The notes below the pieces were generated by a model. That model was not told where the DNA came from and ran no database searches. It was given only the letters and a program-made list of their open reading frames with translations. Of a stretch of DNA of 64,000 nt, positions 33,245-41,198 are shown one piece after another (within the stretch, counting starts at the first letter, position 1; each line of letters starts with the position of its first letter). Source of the DNA: Sulfurimonas sp. (GTDB lineage: Bacteria; Campylobacterota; Campylobacteria; Campylobacterales; Sulfurimonadaceae); contig JALUWV010000115.1 in NCBI GenBank assembly GCA_027019335.1, positions 1 through 64,000 of the forward strand. Reading direction: 5' to 3'. A program made the position numbers and the translations under genes.

Positions 33245-33496
33245 ATGAAAAAAAATGTAGAAAAAACACAAAATGGTGTGAGTATAAAATTTCAAGGTAT
33301 TGTACAAAAGCAAAATATTGTGAAAATGGTAGAGAACTGTTCAACAGGGAAGTGTGATTGCATGAGTGAGAGTACAAAAGCAAAGATAAAAGGGATGGAT
33401 GTCAAGGGTAAAGATGGAAATGTCTCTTTAAATCTTGATGGTGAAGTCACAAAACAAGAGATAGAAGCTGCACTTAAAAAATCTAAACTCGTTTAG
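33245..33496 (+). CDS. Small cysteine-motif protein of the ars locus
   Basis: 83 residues, function not recognised. A compact C-STGK-C-D-C motif (ENCSTGKCDCM, about 31-39) is followed by a predicted beta-strand/helix ending EVTKQEIEAALKKS, loosely like the end of a metal-binding HMA fold. GGAG at 33235-33238 is 6 bases from the ATG at 33245, favouring it over the in-frame ATG at 33233. Its position after arsB suggests arsenite or other soft-metal binding, which is inference. It ends inside a bidirectional terminator. Confidence 0.65.
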   Translation: MKKNVEKTQNGVSIKFQGIVQKQNIVKMVENCSTGKCDCMSESTKAKIKGMDVKGKDGNVSLNLDGEVTKQEIEAALKKSKLV

Positions 33497-33503
33497 ATTT
33501 TTT
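33476..33503. terminator. Bidirectional terminator between the ars locus and lpxR
   Basis: A perfect 12-bp stem, AAAAAATCTAAA / TTTAGATTTTTT, closes a CTCG loop. Each strand ends in six T, so it can terminate both the arsB transcript and the convergent lpxR transcript. It overlaps both stop codons. Confidence 0.8.
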
Positions 33504-34479
33504 AAAACTTATAACTATATTCAAAACCACCAATGACATTAATCGAGCTGTTTTCTTTGATATATGGGGTTGGGATTTCATAAAAAAGTTTGAATTTATG
33601 ATGATTGTAATAGATGCTACCAGAAAAATGTGCTAAAGCATTGAAAACATTTTTATGGACGGCATATCCATTGCTATCCGCTCTATCGAGTATGGCAGAG
33701 TAAGCTAGCAATTTTGTTTCCACTCCAGCACTTGTTGACCATCCAAAACCATTTTTTAAGCTATCAGCATCAAGGAGATTTGCTTCACCTTTTAAGTAAG
33801 GATAGTGTGCATTAAAGTTCTGTACATAATTTTGCCCAATACGCAACGTAGTACCTGCAAAAACTGAAGTGTTAAAGTTACCCAGTGTAATACCATAGTG
33901 ATTGAACCAATCAGATTGTAAATTATCGCCTATAGTCCCTTGCCATGACTTCATACCATGCTGTGCTAAAAGATTAAGTGTGTATCGTGTGCTGAGTTGT
34001 GTATCCCAGCCTTGCGGTTTTTCATTTCCTATCATTGTATGAAATGTCTTTTGAATCCATTCAGCACCAGAATATTTTCCCATAATTCCAGCTTCTATGC
34101 TGTATTCGTTAAAGCTTTCTTTATCCCATTCAAGTAAAAAACTTGATAAAGAGAGATAGCCTGCATATGGAAAATCATTTTTTTGAACAGTAGTAAGCTG
34201 TGTGTTTACAGGAGTTACAATCATTTGTGTAAGATTGAGACCCCCGTTGTGATGTTTGGAATCATCAAGAGGGAGGGCAATAGAATTTGCTAAAGATAGC
34301 ATCATATCAGTATAACTATTTTTATCTTCTTGAGCTGTTTCAAGCCAACTCAAAGAAGCACCATTTGTAAAATGTCCGTCATTTCCTGCAAAAAAATCAT
34401 TATAAAATGTAAATGACACATTATCTGCTTCTAAAGATAAAGCAAAAAAGAGTGAGCCTAATAGTAATTTTCTATTCAT
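33502..34479 (-). CDS. lpxR: Lipid A 3'-O-deacylase (LpxR family)
   Basis: 325-residue outer-membrane beta-barrel with an N-terminal signal peptide (1-17). LpxR signatures are FYNDFFAGNDGHFTNGASLSW, holding the N, D and S equivalents of Salmonella N9, D10 and S34, then FPYAGYLSLSS, and QKTFHTMIG with the putative catalytic histidine. The chain ends in an aromatic-rich beta-strand with terminal F (EYSYKF), as outer-membrane proteins do. It would trim an acyl group from lipid A at the cell surface. Helicobacter has a homologue. Confidence 0.85.
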   Translation of the reverse strand: MNRKLLLGSLFFALSLEADNVSFTFYNDFFAGNDGHFTNGASLSWLETAQEDKNSYTDMMLSLANSIALPLDDSKHHNGGLNLTQMIVTPVNTQLTTVQKNDFPYAGYLSLSSFLLEWDKESFNEYSIEAGIMGKYSGAEWIQKTFHTMIGNEKPQGWDTQLSTRYTLNLLAQHGMKSWQGTIGDNLQSDWFNHYGITLGNFNTSVFAGTTLRIGQNYVQNFNAHYPYLKGEANLLDADSLKNGFGWSTSAGVETKLLAYSAILDRADSNGYAVHKNVFNALAHFSGSIYYNHHKFKLFYEIPTPYIKENSSINVIGGFEYSYKF

Positions 34480-34547
34480 ATCTATCCCCTCAAAATATCT
34501 TTTACTATTATAACTCTTATACTAAAAAATAGCAAGAAAAAGTAATT

Positions 34548-35141
34548 TTACTCACTATCCTCTTCAGTTTCCTCTTGAAGTCCATAAACTTTATTTATCT
34601 CTTGCGATATCGAATCTATATCGTCAATAGCATCTTCATATATTTCAACTTTGTCTCCATCTTCATCTGCTTCATCAGCATTTTTAACAGCTTTATGTAG
34701 ATTCGTTTCTATAGAGTGTACTTTAAATGGCATACCATACTCATAAACTATCTCGCCTCCATGTTTCCCTTGTAAAAATGTAGTAGCAGTCACACCAACA
34801 AGTAAAACGACAGCGACAGCTTCAAGAATGAACTTGTGTGTTTTACAGCCTGCAATTTTTAGTATTGCGATGAAACTTATGGCTATAGCTAAGTATAAAC
34901 CAAGTGCTTTATGCTCGAGTAACTCATGTTTTCCAGCCTCACTTAAATACTGAAATATTTGTGGACCGGCTTGGTTTCCAGTGTACCACACTCCAATCAT
35001 AGCAAGTGCAGAGACAAGTGTTAAACGAGAAGAGATTTTTGACATACCCTCCGTTTTTGTAAAAAGATAAATAACTCCAAAAGTTGAAGCGACTAAAGGT
35101 AAAACCATTGCAAAGTGAACTGTTGCTGGATGTAACATCAT
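34548..35141 (-). CDS. DUF2231-like membrane protein
   Basis: 197 residues with four transmembrane helices in the first 130 residues. MLHPATVHFAMVLPLVASTFG is the HP-x-x-VHF motif of the DUF2231 family, whose conserved histidines may bind metal or haem. The last 60 residues form a soluble, very acidic tail (ADEADEDGDKVEIYEDAIDDID). No function is established. It has no close neighbour on its strand. Confidence 0.75.
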   Translation of the reverse strand: MMLHPATVHFAMVLPLVASTFGVIYLFTKTEGMSKISSRLTLVSALAMIGVWYTGNQAGPQIFQYLSEAGKHELLEHKALGLYLAIAISFIAILKIAGCKTHKFILEAVAVVLLVGVTATTFLQGKHGGEIVYEYGMPFKVHSIETNLHKAVKNADEADEDGDKVEIYEDAIDDIDSISQEINKVYGLQEETEEDSE

Positions 35142-35223
35142 AAGAAAGCCTTATTTTAAATTTAAGAGATTATAGCATCAATTTCATAATGAAAATTGAA
35201 CAAAAAATTGTAGTGATAGAAAA

Positions 35224-35955
35224 TTATAAACCAAAAATCTTTTTTCGTCTTATTTCAAGTTTTTTTTGTAGTTGTGCTATGGAGTGGGTATTTGTGATTT
35301 GTGCAAATTCTGGTGCATAGAGAAGAAATTTTTCAAATATCTTTGCATCAAAATGTGTTCCACTATGTTCACTCATAATCTTAATGGCTTCATCATAAGA
35401 GAGAGATTTTTTATAAGGACGGCTTGAAAGTAGTGCATCAAAAACATCTATGATTGCAAAGATACGAGCATTTAAAGGTATCTTATATCCTTTGAGTTTA
35501 TCAGGGTAACCACTGCCATCAAATCGCTCATGATGGTAAACAATCACATCAAGTGCATCGTGAAACCATGGCATTTCTTTGAGTAAATCTTTTCCCAATA
35601 AAGGGTGAAGTTTCATTCTCTCCCACTCCTCTGCATTGAGTGGACCATTTTTTAAAAGGATTTTATCTGCTATGCCTATTTTACCGACATCATGTAAAAA
35701 TGCCCCTTTCATAAGTGCTTGTAAATCTTTTCTTTTCATTCCTAGAGCTTCCCCAATGATACTTGCCATATAAGCTACTCGAAAGTTATGGGCGCCTGTT
35801 TCATGGTCTCTAAGCGCTGCCGCATGTCCTAGTGTTTGTGCAATTTTGATGTTATATGTCAACTCCATTTTTTGGTTTTTAAAAGAGACTCTCACGAGCC
35901 AAATCAAAGGAAATATCGCACCTGCAAGGAGTGTTAGTAGTGTTGTCTCATTCAT
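35224..35955 (-). CDS. Membrane-anchored HD-GYP c-di-GMP phosphodiesterase
   Basis: About 243 residues: one N-terminal transmembrane helix (TLLTLLAGAIFPLIWLV) and a full HD-GYP domain with FLHDVGKIG, VIVYHHERFDGSGYP and IIDVFDALLSSRPYK. All metal-binding HD residues and the GYP loop are present, so it should hydrolyse c-di-GMP. The ATG at 35955 overlaps the upstream gene's stop by 8 bases; an in-frame GTG exists at 35967. It is translationally coupled to the MgtC-like gene. No periplasmic sensor domain is present. Confidence 0.87.
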   Translation of the reverse strand: MNETTLLTLLAGAIFPLIWLVRVSFKNQKMELTYNIKIAQTLGHAAALRDHETGAHNFRVAYMASIIGEALGMKRKDLQALMKGAFLHDVGKIGIADKILLKNGPLNAEEWERMKLHPLLGKDLLKEMPWFHDALDVIVYHHERFDGSGYPDKLKGYKIPLNARIFAIIDVFDALLSSRPYKKSLSYDEAIKIMSEHSGTHFDAKIFEKFLLYAPEFAQITNTHSIAQLQKKLEIRRKKIFGL

Positions 35956-37198
35956 AAATAAATCCACTACTTATAGTAAGTATCCCTAAGAGTAAGAGAG
36001 TAATAGCACTCAAGTTTCCCGCTTGGTTTTTGGCAAAGAGATAGGAGTAAAATGCTTTGAGGATATTGTTACTCCCTGTGGCTATTAGGATGGCAGTCGC
36101 TGCACTTGAGGGAGTGACTGTAAATTTTGAAGAGAGGATGGAGAGGACAAAAGGGTCAATGTCTGTAAAACCTACGATAAAAGAGAGTATATTCAGTCCT
36201 ACATCTCCAAACCTATTTAAAACAAAGTGTGTTAAAACAGCCATAATGATAAATAAAAAAGCAAATAAAAAGGCAGTGCTTAACTCTAAAGGATTTGTAT
36301 CTTGCATATTTGCTGAAGTGCTGTTCGTATCTTTAGCAGACTTTTTGTAAAAGAAAAGTGCAATAGCTGCTGTAATGAGCGTAAAAATGAGAAAAGGGAG
36401 GAGAAGAATGTTGGCTATTTCAAAGTTAAATGCATAGGTAATCCCTAGTAATCGTAGATACATCAACGCTGTTGCAATGACAATCGAGGCAGCAAAAAGA
36501 TGGGGTGTATTGCCTGCTGATGCTTTTTTAGCGAGAACAATAGTTGTGGCAGTACTTGAGTAAATACCTCCAAGAATACCTGTGATAAGATACCCTTTAT
36601 CGCTAAAAATGTACTTTTTAAGAATATATCCAACATAAGAAAAAAGGGAGACAACAACTACTGCTAACCAAATTTTAAAGTAAGATACGGGGATAAAAGG
36701 TGCAATCTGTTCATGGGGCAGTAAAGGGAGAACAACACCACTCAGTAAGATGAGTTTTGCAAATATTTCTATCTCTCGTTCATCAAATATCGTATAAAAA
36801 TGCTCTAAGCGTTTGTTAATATTTGATATAAAGACTACAGCTACAAAAACAATCAACAAAAACCAAATATCAAACTTCACAACAATCATACCAAAACTAT
36901 AAACAAGTGTAGAAAGAAGAAAGATAATAATTCCACTTTTAGAGTTTTTTAGTTTCTGAAGATAAAAGAGAGCAAGGTGAATAACAACGGCAATATAGCC
37001 AATAAGATAAGCATAGAGATGAATTTTTGCAAAAACATAGCCAATAAGTGCGATAAAAGCGAATGTTCTGACACTGCCTATCTCTTTTGTTAAATTTTTA
37101 CTGATACTGTGTGCTTTGACCTCTAAGCCTATCAACAAACCTGCGATGACAACAACAATAAGCTCAACCCACTGTTCATGTAAGAGATGTTCTATCAT
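35948..37198 (-). CDS. MgtC/DUF4010-type membrane protein
   Basis: 416 residues with about 12 transmembrane helices. The N-terminal part (ELIVVVIAGLLIGLEVKAH, then EIGSVRTFAFIALIGYVFA) is the MgtC-like domain; the C-terminal DUF4010 half includes GILGGIYSSTATTIVLAKK and DIDPFVLS. MgtC relatives are linked to magnesium limitation and to inhibition of ATP synthase, but long DUF4010 proteins are uncharacterised and may be transporters. It overlaps the HD-GYP gene. Confidence 0.82.
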   Translation of the reverse strand: MIEHLLHEQWVELIVVVIAGLLIGLEVKAHSISKNLTKEIGSVRTFAFIALIGYVFAKIHLYAYLIGYIAVVIHLALFYLQKLKNSKSGIIIFLLSTLVYSFGMIVVKFDIWFLLIVFVAVVFISNINKRLEHFYTIFDEREIEIFAKLILLSGVVLPLLPHEQIAPFIPVSYFKIWLAVVVVSLFSYVGYILKKYIFSDKGYLITGILGGIYSSTATTIVLAKKASAGNTPHLFAASIVIATALMYLRLLGITYAFNFEIANILLLPFLIFTLITAAIALFFYKKSAKDTNSTSANMQDTNPLELSTAFLFAFLFIIMAVLTHFVLNRFGDVGLNILSFIVGFTDIDPFVLSILSSKFTVTPSSAATAILIATGSNNILKAFYSYLFAKNQAGNLSAITLLLLGILTISSGFIYE

Positions 37199-37330
37199 GT
37201 TGATACCCTCATTAAAAAATAATTAAGAGTATTTTAGCATAAATGTATTAGGAAGCAAGATAATAAGTAATATTTGTATGGAAATGATTTGAATGGTTAC
37301 TAAAAAATAAGAATTTAAGAGGAAGTAAAA

Positions 37331-37346
37331 AGGGCTAAATAGCCCT
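37331..37346 (-). terminator. Terminator of the superoxide reductase gene
   Basis: On the minus strand AGGGCT-ATTT-AGCCCT is a 6-bp GC-rich stem followed by TTTTACTT, 18 bases after the stop at 37365. A typical intrinsic terminator. Confidence 0.65.
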
Positions 37347-37364
37347 AAATTACGATGTTAGAAA

Positions 37365-37751
37365 TTATTCTGCTACTTCCACAACGACTGGAGTTGATTC
37401 CCAGATACCGTGTTTTGTACAATAACCATGAGCGATTAGGTTAAGTTTTTTACCCATTGGACGGATGTTAAAAGTAACTTCTGCATGAGATTTTTCATTT
37501 CCTAGTGTTCCTGGAACAAAAGAAGTTGATGCAAGTTTTGTTTCACCATTGTAAAGTGTGATACTTTCAATATAGTGATCAAAATCATCTGGGTGAGTGT
37601 ATTCTTGACCCATTTTAACATTTACTGCAAGCATTTCACCTTTTTTAGCATCACCTTCAACTGTGATAAATGGTGAGTGACGGTCAATTAAGTCCTTTTT
37701 CGCTTCTCTTTCTACTGTGTCAATGTCAACATACTTGTTAATCTTTGGCAT
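37365..37751 (-). CDS. Superoxide reductase (neelaredoxin type)
   Basis: 128 residues. Reduces superoxide to peroxide without making oxygen, at a single His4Cys iron. Candidate ligands are H25 (DRHSPFI), H53 and H59 (HPDDFDHYIES), C111 and H114 (GYCTKHGIWES). There is no N-terminal desulforedoxin domain, so it is the one-iron class. The classical EKH loop reads DRH here, conserving charge but not identity. The frame is open to 37820; AAGGA lies 6 bases before the ATG at 37751, which gives the expected family length. Confidence 0.88.
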   Translation of the reverse strand: MPKINKYVDIDTVEREAKKDLIDRHSPFITVEGDAKKGEMLAVNVKMGQEYTHPDDFDHYIESITLYNGETKLASTSFVPGTLGNEKSHAEVTFNIRPMGKKLNLIAHGYCTKHGIWESTPVVVEVAE

Positions 37752-37849
37752 ATTCATTCCTTGTGTTTTATTTGTGTTATTGTAGCTATAAAAACATTTA
37801 CTTAAACATAAATAAGACAAATATTGTCTTATTTAAGATAAATTTTATT

Positions 37850-38482
37850 TTACTGTTTTTGAAAGTGTGATTTCTCTGCAATAACTGGGTAAAAGTATCC
37901 ATATCCAAAATCTTTATCAACGGAAATCATCCCTTTTGCAATTACTATATCTCCTACTTTAGGTACAGCTTCTGTAGTAGTGAAAACGATATCGTCCATA
38001 TTTTGAAAACGACTACCATCTTCTATATGTATCCAGTTACGTTTCATAATACCTACAGATGTTTTAGTAACTTTTCCACGTATTTGAATCTCTTTATTTG
38101 CATATTTTTTAGGATTTTTAAAAAGTTCTGCAAGAACTATAGTTCCTTTTTGCACATACTTTGAAGTCATAATATTTGGTTTAATATCTTCGAGTTTCTT
38201 TTTTTGTGTTGGTGCTGGTTCTGATGCAAAAAGAATATTGTCAAAAGTTCTGTTAAGTGTTTTTGATTTAAAGTTTTTCATCCAACCTTGTTCTAAAAAC
38301 TTGACCCTTTGCCCAACTTTAGCATCTCTTAGTGTCATCGCAATCCAGTAAGTATTTTTCCCTTCATCTACCTTCATATATGTATATCCTCCACTGCTCA
38401 TAGTTTCAACAATTTTTGCAGTATGCTCTGTGTTTGCGAGTAGCCCAAGATTGAGAAGTAGTAAGAAAATGATCGCTTTCAT
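37850..38482 (-). CDS. Periplasmic OB-fold protein, NrfJ-like
   Basis: 210 residues with a signal peptide (1-17, KAIIFLLLLNLGLLAN). Two related beta-rich modules are visible: residues 20-85 (VETMSSGGYTYMKVDEGKNTYWIAM) and 115-205 (KGKVTKTSVGIMKRNWIHIEDGS). The first resembles NrfJ-type proteins found near nitrite or sulfite reductases in Campylobacterota. No cytochrome or reductase genes lie nearby. No catalytic residues are seen, so a binding or accessory role is inferred. Confidence 0.65.
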   Translation of the reverse strand: MKAIIFLLLLNLGLLANTEHTAKIVETMSSGGYTYMKVDEGKNTYWIAMTLRDAKVGQRVKFLEQGWMKNFKSKTLNRTFDNILFASEPAPTQKKKLEDIKPNIMTSKYVQKGTIVLAELFKNPKKYANKEIQIRGKVTKTSVGIMKRNWIHIEDGSRFQNMDDIVFTTTEAVPKVGDIVIAKGMISVDKDFGYGYFYPVIAEKSHFQKQ

Positions 38483-38853
38483 TTTTATCCTTTTTTTGAT
38501 TTTCTTAATTGTATACAGATTTAGTTAATCACTTCTTAACCAAAAAGTGCTGTTTGTTGGACTTTAATTAGTTTTTGTACCGTTTATTTAAAAAACCAAT
38601 GCTCATTTTTTCCATGCTTTGGGATACAATGAGCATCTGATGTTACGATATATCATAGTTTAAAGGGTATTTTATGCATCTGCTTTTTTAATTAAGTCAA
38701 ATTTTCTAAGTTTTTTTAGATTATGTTTAGGTTTATGTTTTAAAAAGTGTTAGTTGATTTGTCAGTAAAAAAGTACTATATAAGCCTATAAAAGCTACTG
38801 ACAGTTATTGTGAAAATCTCTTGAAATCCCTTGTTTTAGGGGTTTTTAGACGA
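38483..38853. other. Gene-free 371-bp region with two long inverted repeats
   Basis: No coding sequence is seen. Two perfect inverted repeats stand out: ATGCTCATT (38599-38607) with AATGAGCAT (38638-38646), and TGTCAGTA (38760-38767) with TACTGACA (38796-38803). The part next to 38482 must hold the promoter of the minus-strand OB-fold gene; the rest lies downstream of the minus-strand tRNA. A small RNA or operators are possible; nothing more can be supported. Confidence 0.4.
38824..38845. terminator. Possible hairpin beyond the tRNA-Leu 3' end
   Basis: AAATCCC (38824-38830) pairs with GGGGTTT (38839-38845), with one wobble and an 8-base loop, 9 bases past the tRNA CCA. The T-run is good on the plus strand and poor on the minus strand, where it would be needed. 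Confidence 0.3.
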
Positions 38854-38937
38854 TGGTACCAGAGAGGGGATTTGAACCCCTAAGCCGTGAGGCGGCGGAT
38901 TTTGAATCCGCTATGTATACCGTTCCATCACTCTGGC
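38854..38937 (-). tRNA. tRNA-Leu (anticodon CAA)
   Basis: On the minus strand, acceptor GCCAGAG pairs with CTCTGGT (first pair G-U) and the 3' end ACCA is encoded. The anticodon stem GCGGA/TCCGC closes the loop TTCAAAA, giving CAA for UUG. The T arm is AGGGG-TTCAAAT-CCCCT, and an extended variable arm (CGCCTCACGGC) marks a class II tRNA, as expected for leucine. 84 bases. Confidence 0.95.
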
Positions 38938-39003
38938 ATAGTAAATGCTTAATGGGATTATAATAACTGTTTACTTAAAGCAGTGTAAAAATAAGATAAA
39001 ATT

Positions 39004-39030
39004 TAAAAATAAATACTATTTTGTCGATAT
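39004..39030 (+). promoter_or_regulatory. Sigma-28 (FliA) type promoter of flgL
   Basis: TAAA at 39004-39007, a 15-bp spacer and GTCGATAT at 39023-39030 match the sigma-28 pattern TAAA-N15-GCCGATAA with the CGATAT core usual in Campylobacterota. It lies 36 bp before the flgL start, consistent with late flagellar expression. Confidence 0.7.
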
Positions 39031-39065
39031 ATCATATAGAATCAATATACTTCTGGAGGTGTATT

Positions 39066-41147
39066 ATGCGTATAACATCAAGTATGTACTATGAAAATCT
39101 TTATAGTACAAACAACAATAAATTAAATCAAAAATTATTTGATGTCAATAGACAGATAGCATCTGGGCAGAAAATAGAATATGCACAGGATGATGTGACT
39201 ACATTTACAGAGACGATGCGTTTAGATAACGAAATCACAACATTGAGTCAAACAAAAATAAGTACACAAAATGGCTATAATGTTTCTAATCAAACTGATG
39301 AAGTATTAAACGAGTTTGAAACAAGTATGAATAGAATGCATACACTTTTAGTACAAGCTGCAAATGGGGCAAATGATGAAACATCATTAGATGCTATTGT
39401 AAAAGAATTAAAGGGTACTAAGAAAAATCTCCAAAGTTTGGCAAATACTTCTATAAATGGACGATTTCTTTTTTCTGGGTCAGCTATAGATACAAAGCCT
39501 ATTGCAGATGATGGAACATATAATGGAGACAATGGTGTACTGAATGCGTTTGTTGGTTCACAAAATACACAGCAATATAATCTTAGTGGTGCAGATATGT
39601 TTCTAGGTGAAGAGAGTTCAAGAAAAAGAGAAATAACTGCAAATGTAGTGAGTGATAATTTGATTGACGGGGGAGTAATTACCACAGATAATACTCTTAG
39701 AGACCTTATGGGTGATATTGATGACAATAAAGATACGGTCAATAAAGATTACTTTTACATACGAGGCACAAAAAGTGATGGAAGTGCTTTTAAAACGAAA
39801 TTAGCACTTGATGATACTCTTAAAGTAAGTGATTTAATGACCGAAATTGGTAAGGCATATGGAAATACTGGAAATTTAGATGTTGTCAATGTAACATTAA
39901 ATGCAAATGGACAAATAGTTGTACAAGATAAACAGAATGGTTCAAGTAAGCTTGATTTTCATATGATTGGTGCTGTTGATTTTGATGATAGTACAAGTAC
40001 AAGTAAAGCAAATGTTGATGATATTGATGATTTAAACATTGGTGAAAGTGATTATGCTCAAGTAAAAGATGATACTGATGGGAGTACAAACCATCTATTT
40101 GTACATGAATTTATAAAGTCGGGATTACAACCAGCATTAGGAGCAGCAGATAAAATTGAAGGTATTGTGTATGATAGAGCAGAATTTTCTAAAAATGGTG
40201 CAAAACTCTCATCAAATGTGCCACAGATTTTAACAGCAACTAATGCCTTTGCTTCTCCCTCAACAAAAATTTCAGAAGTTGCTGATTTAACACAGGGGAC
40301 TGCGGGAACACTCAATGGAACTGTTTTTAATTTGACTGGAAAAGATATTGCTGGAAATAATTATAGCTACGAAGTACACTTAGATAAAAATGACCCAGCA
40401 GATTCTACTAAAAATGGGTCTTATTTTACTCCAGATGGTGGAACAACTAAGTATCATATATATGATATGGATCCTGCTGGAAGAAAAGCGGTCGATGCAG
40501 ATGCAATGACTTATCAACAGTTGATGGACACTGTAAATATGGCAGTAACAAATAATCTCCCAACAGCAGATACCGCTGATAAATATGATGAAGCTATCAA
40601 AAATTCAGACCTACAAGGAAAAACAGAATTAAGCTATGATGGTAAAATCACTTTTTTTGACCAATCATCTAGTGATACAAAAGCAACTATTTCTTTATAT
40701 GATTCAAATAGTGACAATTTTCTTAAGAGTGCATCAACAATGACATTTAATGCCAATAATGCACTTACAATCACTGACCCAAAAACAGATTTTTTCAAAT
40801 CAATAGATGAAGTGATAACAGCTGTTTCAGATTATAAAGTGTATCCGGATGCAAAAAGTGGAACATTAAGAAATGTGGGAATTGAAAATGCTATACAAAA
40901 AATGGATGATTTGCAAATACATGTATCTAGGATGCATGCAACAGTTGGTTCACAGTCAAATACTTTAAATACTTCATTAGAGAGGACACAAATCCTTGAA
41001 GTAAGTACAAAATCATTGCGTTCTTCAGTGATAGATACAGATTTGGCAGAATCTTCATTGCAATTAACGCAACTTAATCTCAATTATCAAGCAATGCTCT
41101 CTACTGTGAGCAAAGTTTCTAAATTAAGCTTAGTAAATTATTTGTAA
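39066..41147 (+). CDS. flgL: Flagellar hook-associated protein 3
   Basis: 693 residues. Hook-filament junction protein. The N-terminal helical domain (MRITSSMYYENLYSTNN through TLLVQAANGANDETS) and the C-terminal one (ending LQLTQLNLNYQAMLSTVSKVSKLSLVNYL) are flagellin-like. Between them lies a long, Asp/Gly/Ser/Thr-rich surface region of more than 400 residues, typical of Campylobacterota FlgL, which are much longer than the E. coli protein. GGAGGT at 39055-39060 fixes the start at 39066, 5 bases on. It stands alone behind a sigma-28-like promoter, just ahead of ftsK, as in Campylobacter. Confidence 0.9.
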   Translation: MRITSSMYYENLYSTNNNKLNQKLFDVNRQIASGQKIEYAQDDVTTFTETMRLDNEITTLSQTKISTQNGYNVSNQTDEVLNEFETSMNRMHTLLVQAANGANDETSLDAIVKELKGTKKNLQSLANTSINGRFLFSGSAIDTKPIADDGTYNGDNGVLNAFVGSQNTQQYNLSGADMFLGEESSRKREITANVVSDNLIDGGVITTDNTLRDLMGDIDDNKDTVNKDYFYIRGTKSDGSAFKTKLALDDTLKVSDLMTEIGKAYGNTGNLDVVNVTLNANGQIVVQDKQNGSSKLDFHMIGAVDFDDSTSTSKANVDDIDDLNIGESDYAQVKDDTDGSTNHLFVHEFIKSGLQPALGAADKIEGIVYDRAEFSKNGAKLSSNVPQILTATNAFASPSTKISEVADLTQGTAGTLNGTVFNLTGKDIAGNNYSYEVHLDKNDPADSTKNGSYFTPDGGTTKYHIYDMDPAGRKAVDADAMTYQQLMDTVNMAVTNNLPTADTADKYDEAIKNSDLQGKTELSYDGKITFFDQSSSDTKATISLYDSNSDNFLKSASTMTFNANNALTITDPKTDFFKSIDEVITAVSDYKVYPDAKSGTLRNVGIENAIQKMDDLQIHVSRMHATVGSQSNTLNTSLERTQILEVSTKSLRSSVIDTDLAESSLQLTQLNLNYQAMLSTVSKVSKLSLVNYL

Positions 41148-41198
41148 TAACATGATTTTTGCTATACTTCCTTTTATCTTTTTTAAGGGTGTTTTGTA

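Noticed and set aside
38854..38937. tRNA-Leu as an integration hotspot with an adjacent island
   Set aside because: No integrase, no repeated tRNA 3' end and no foreign genes next to it. The only integrase, at 48371, uses a different site.
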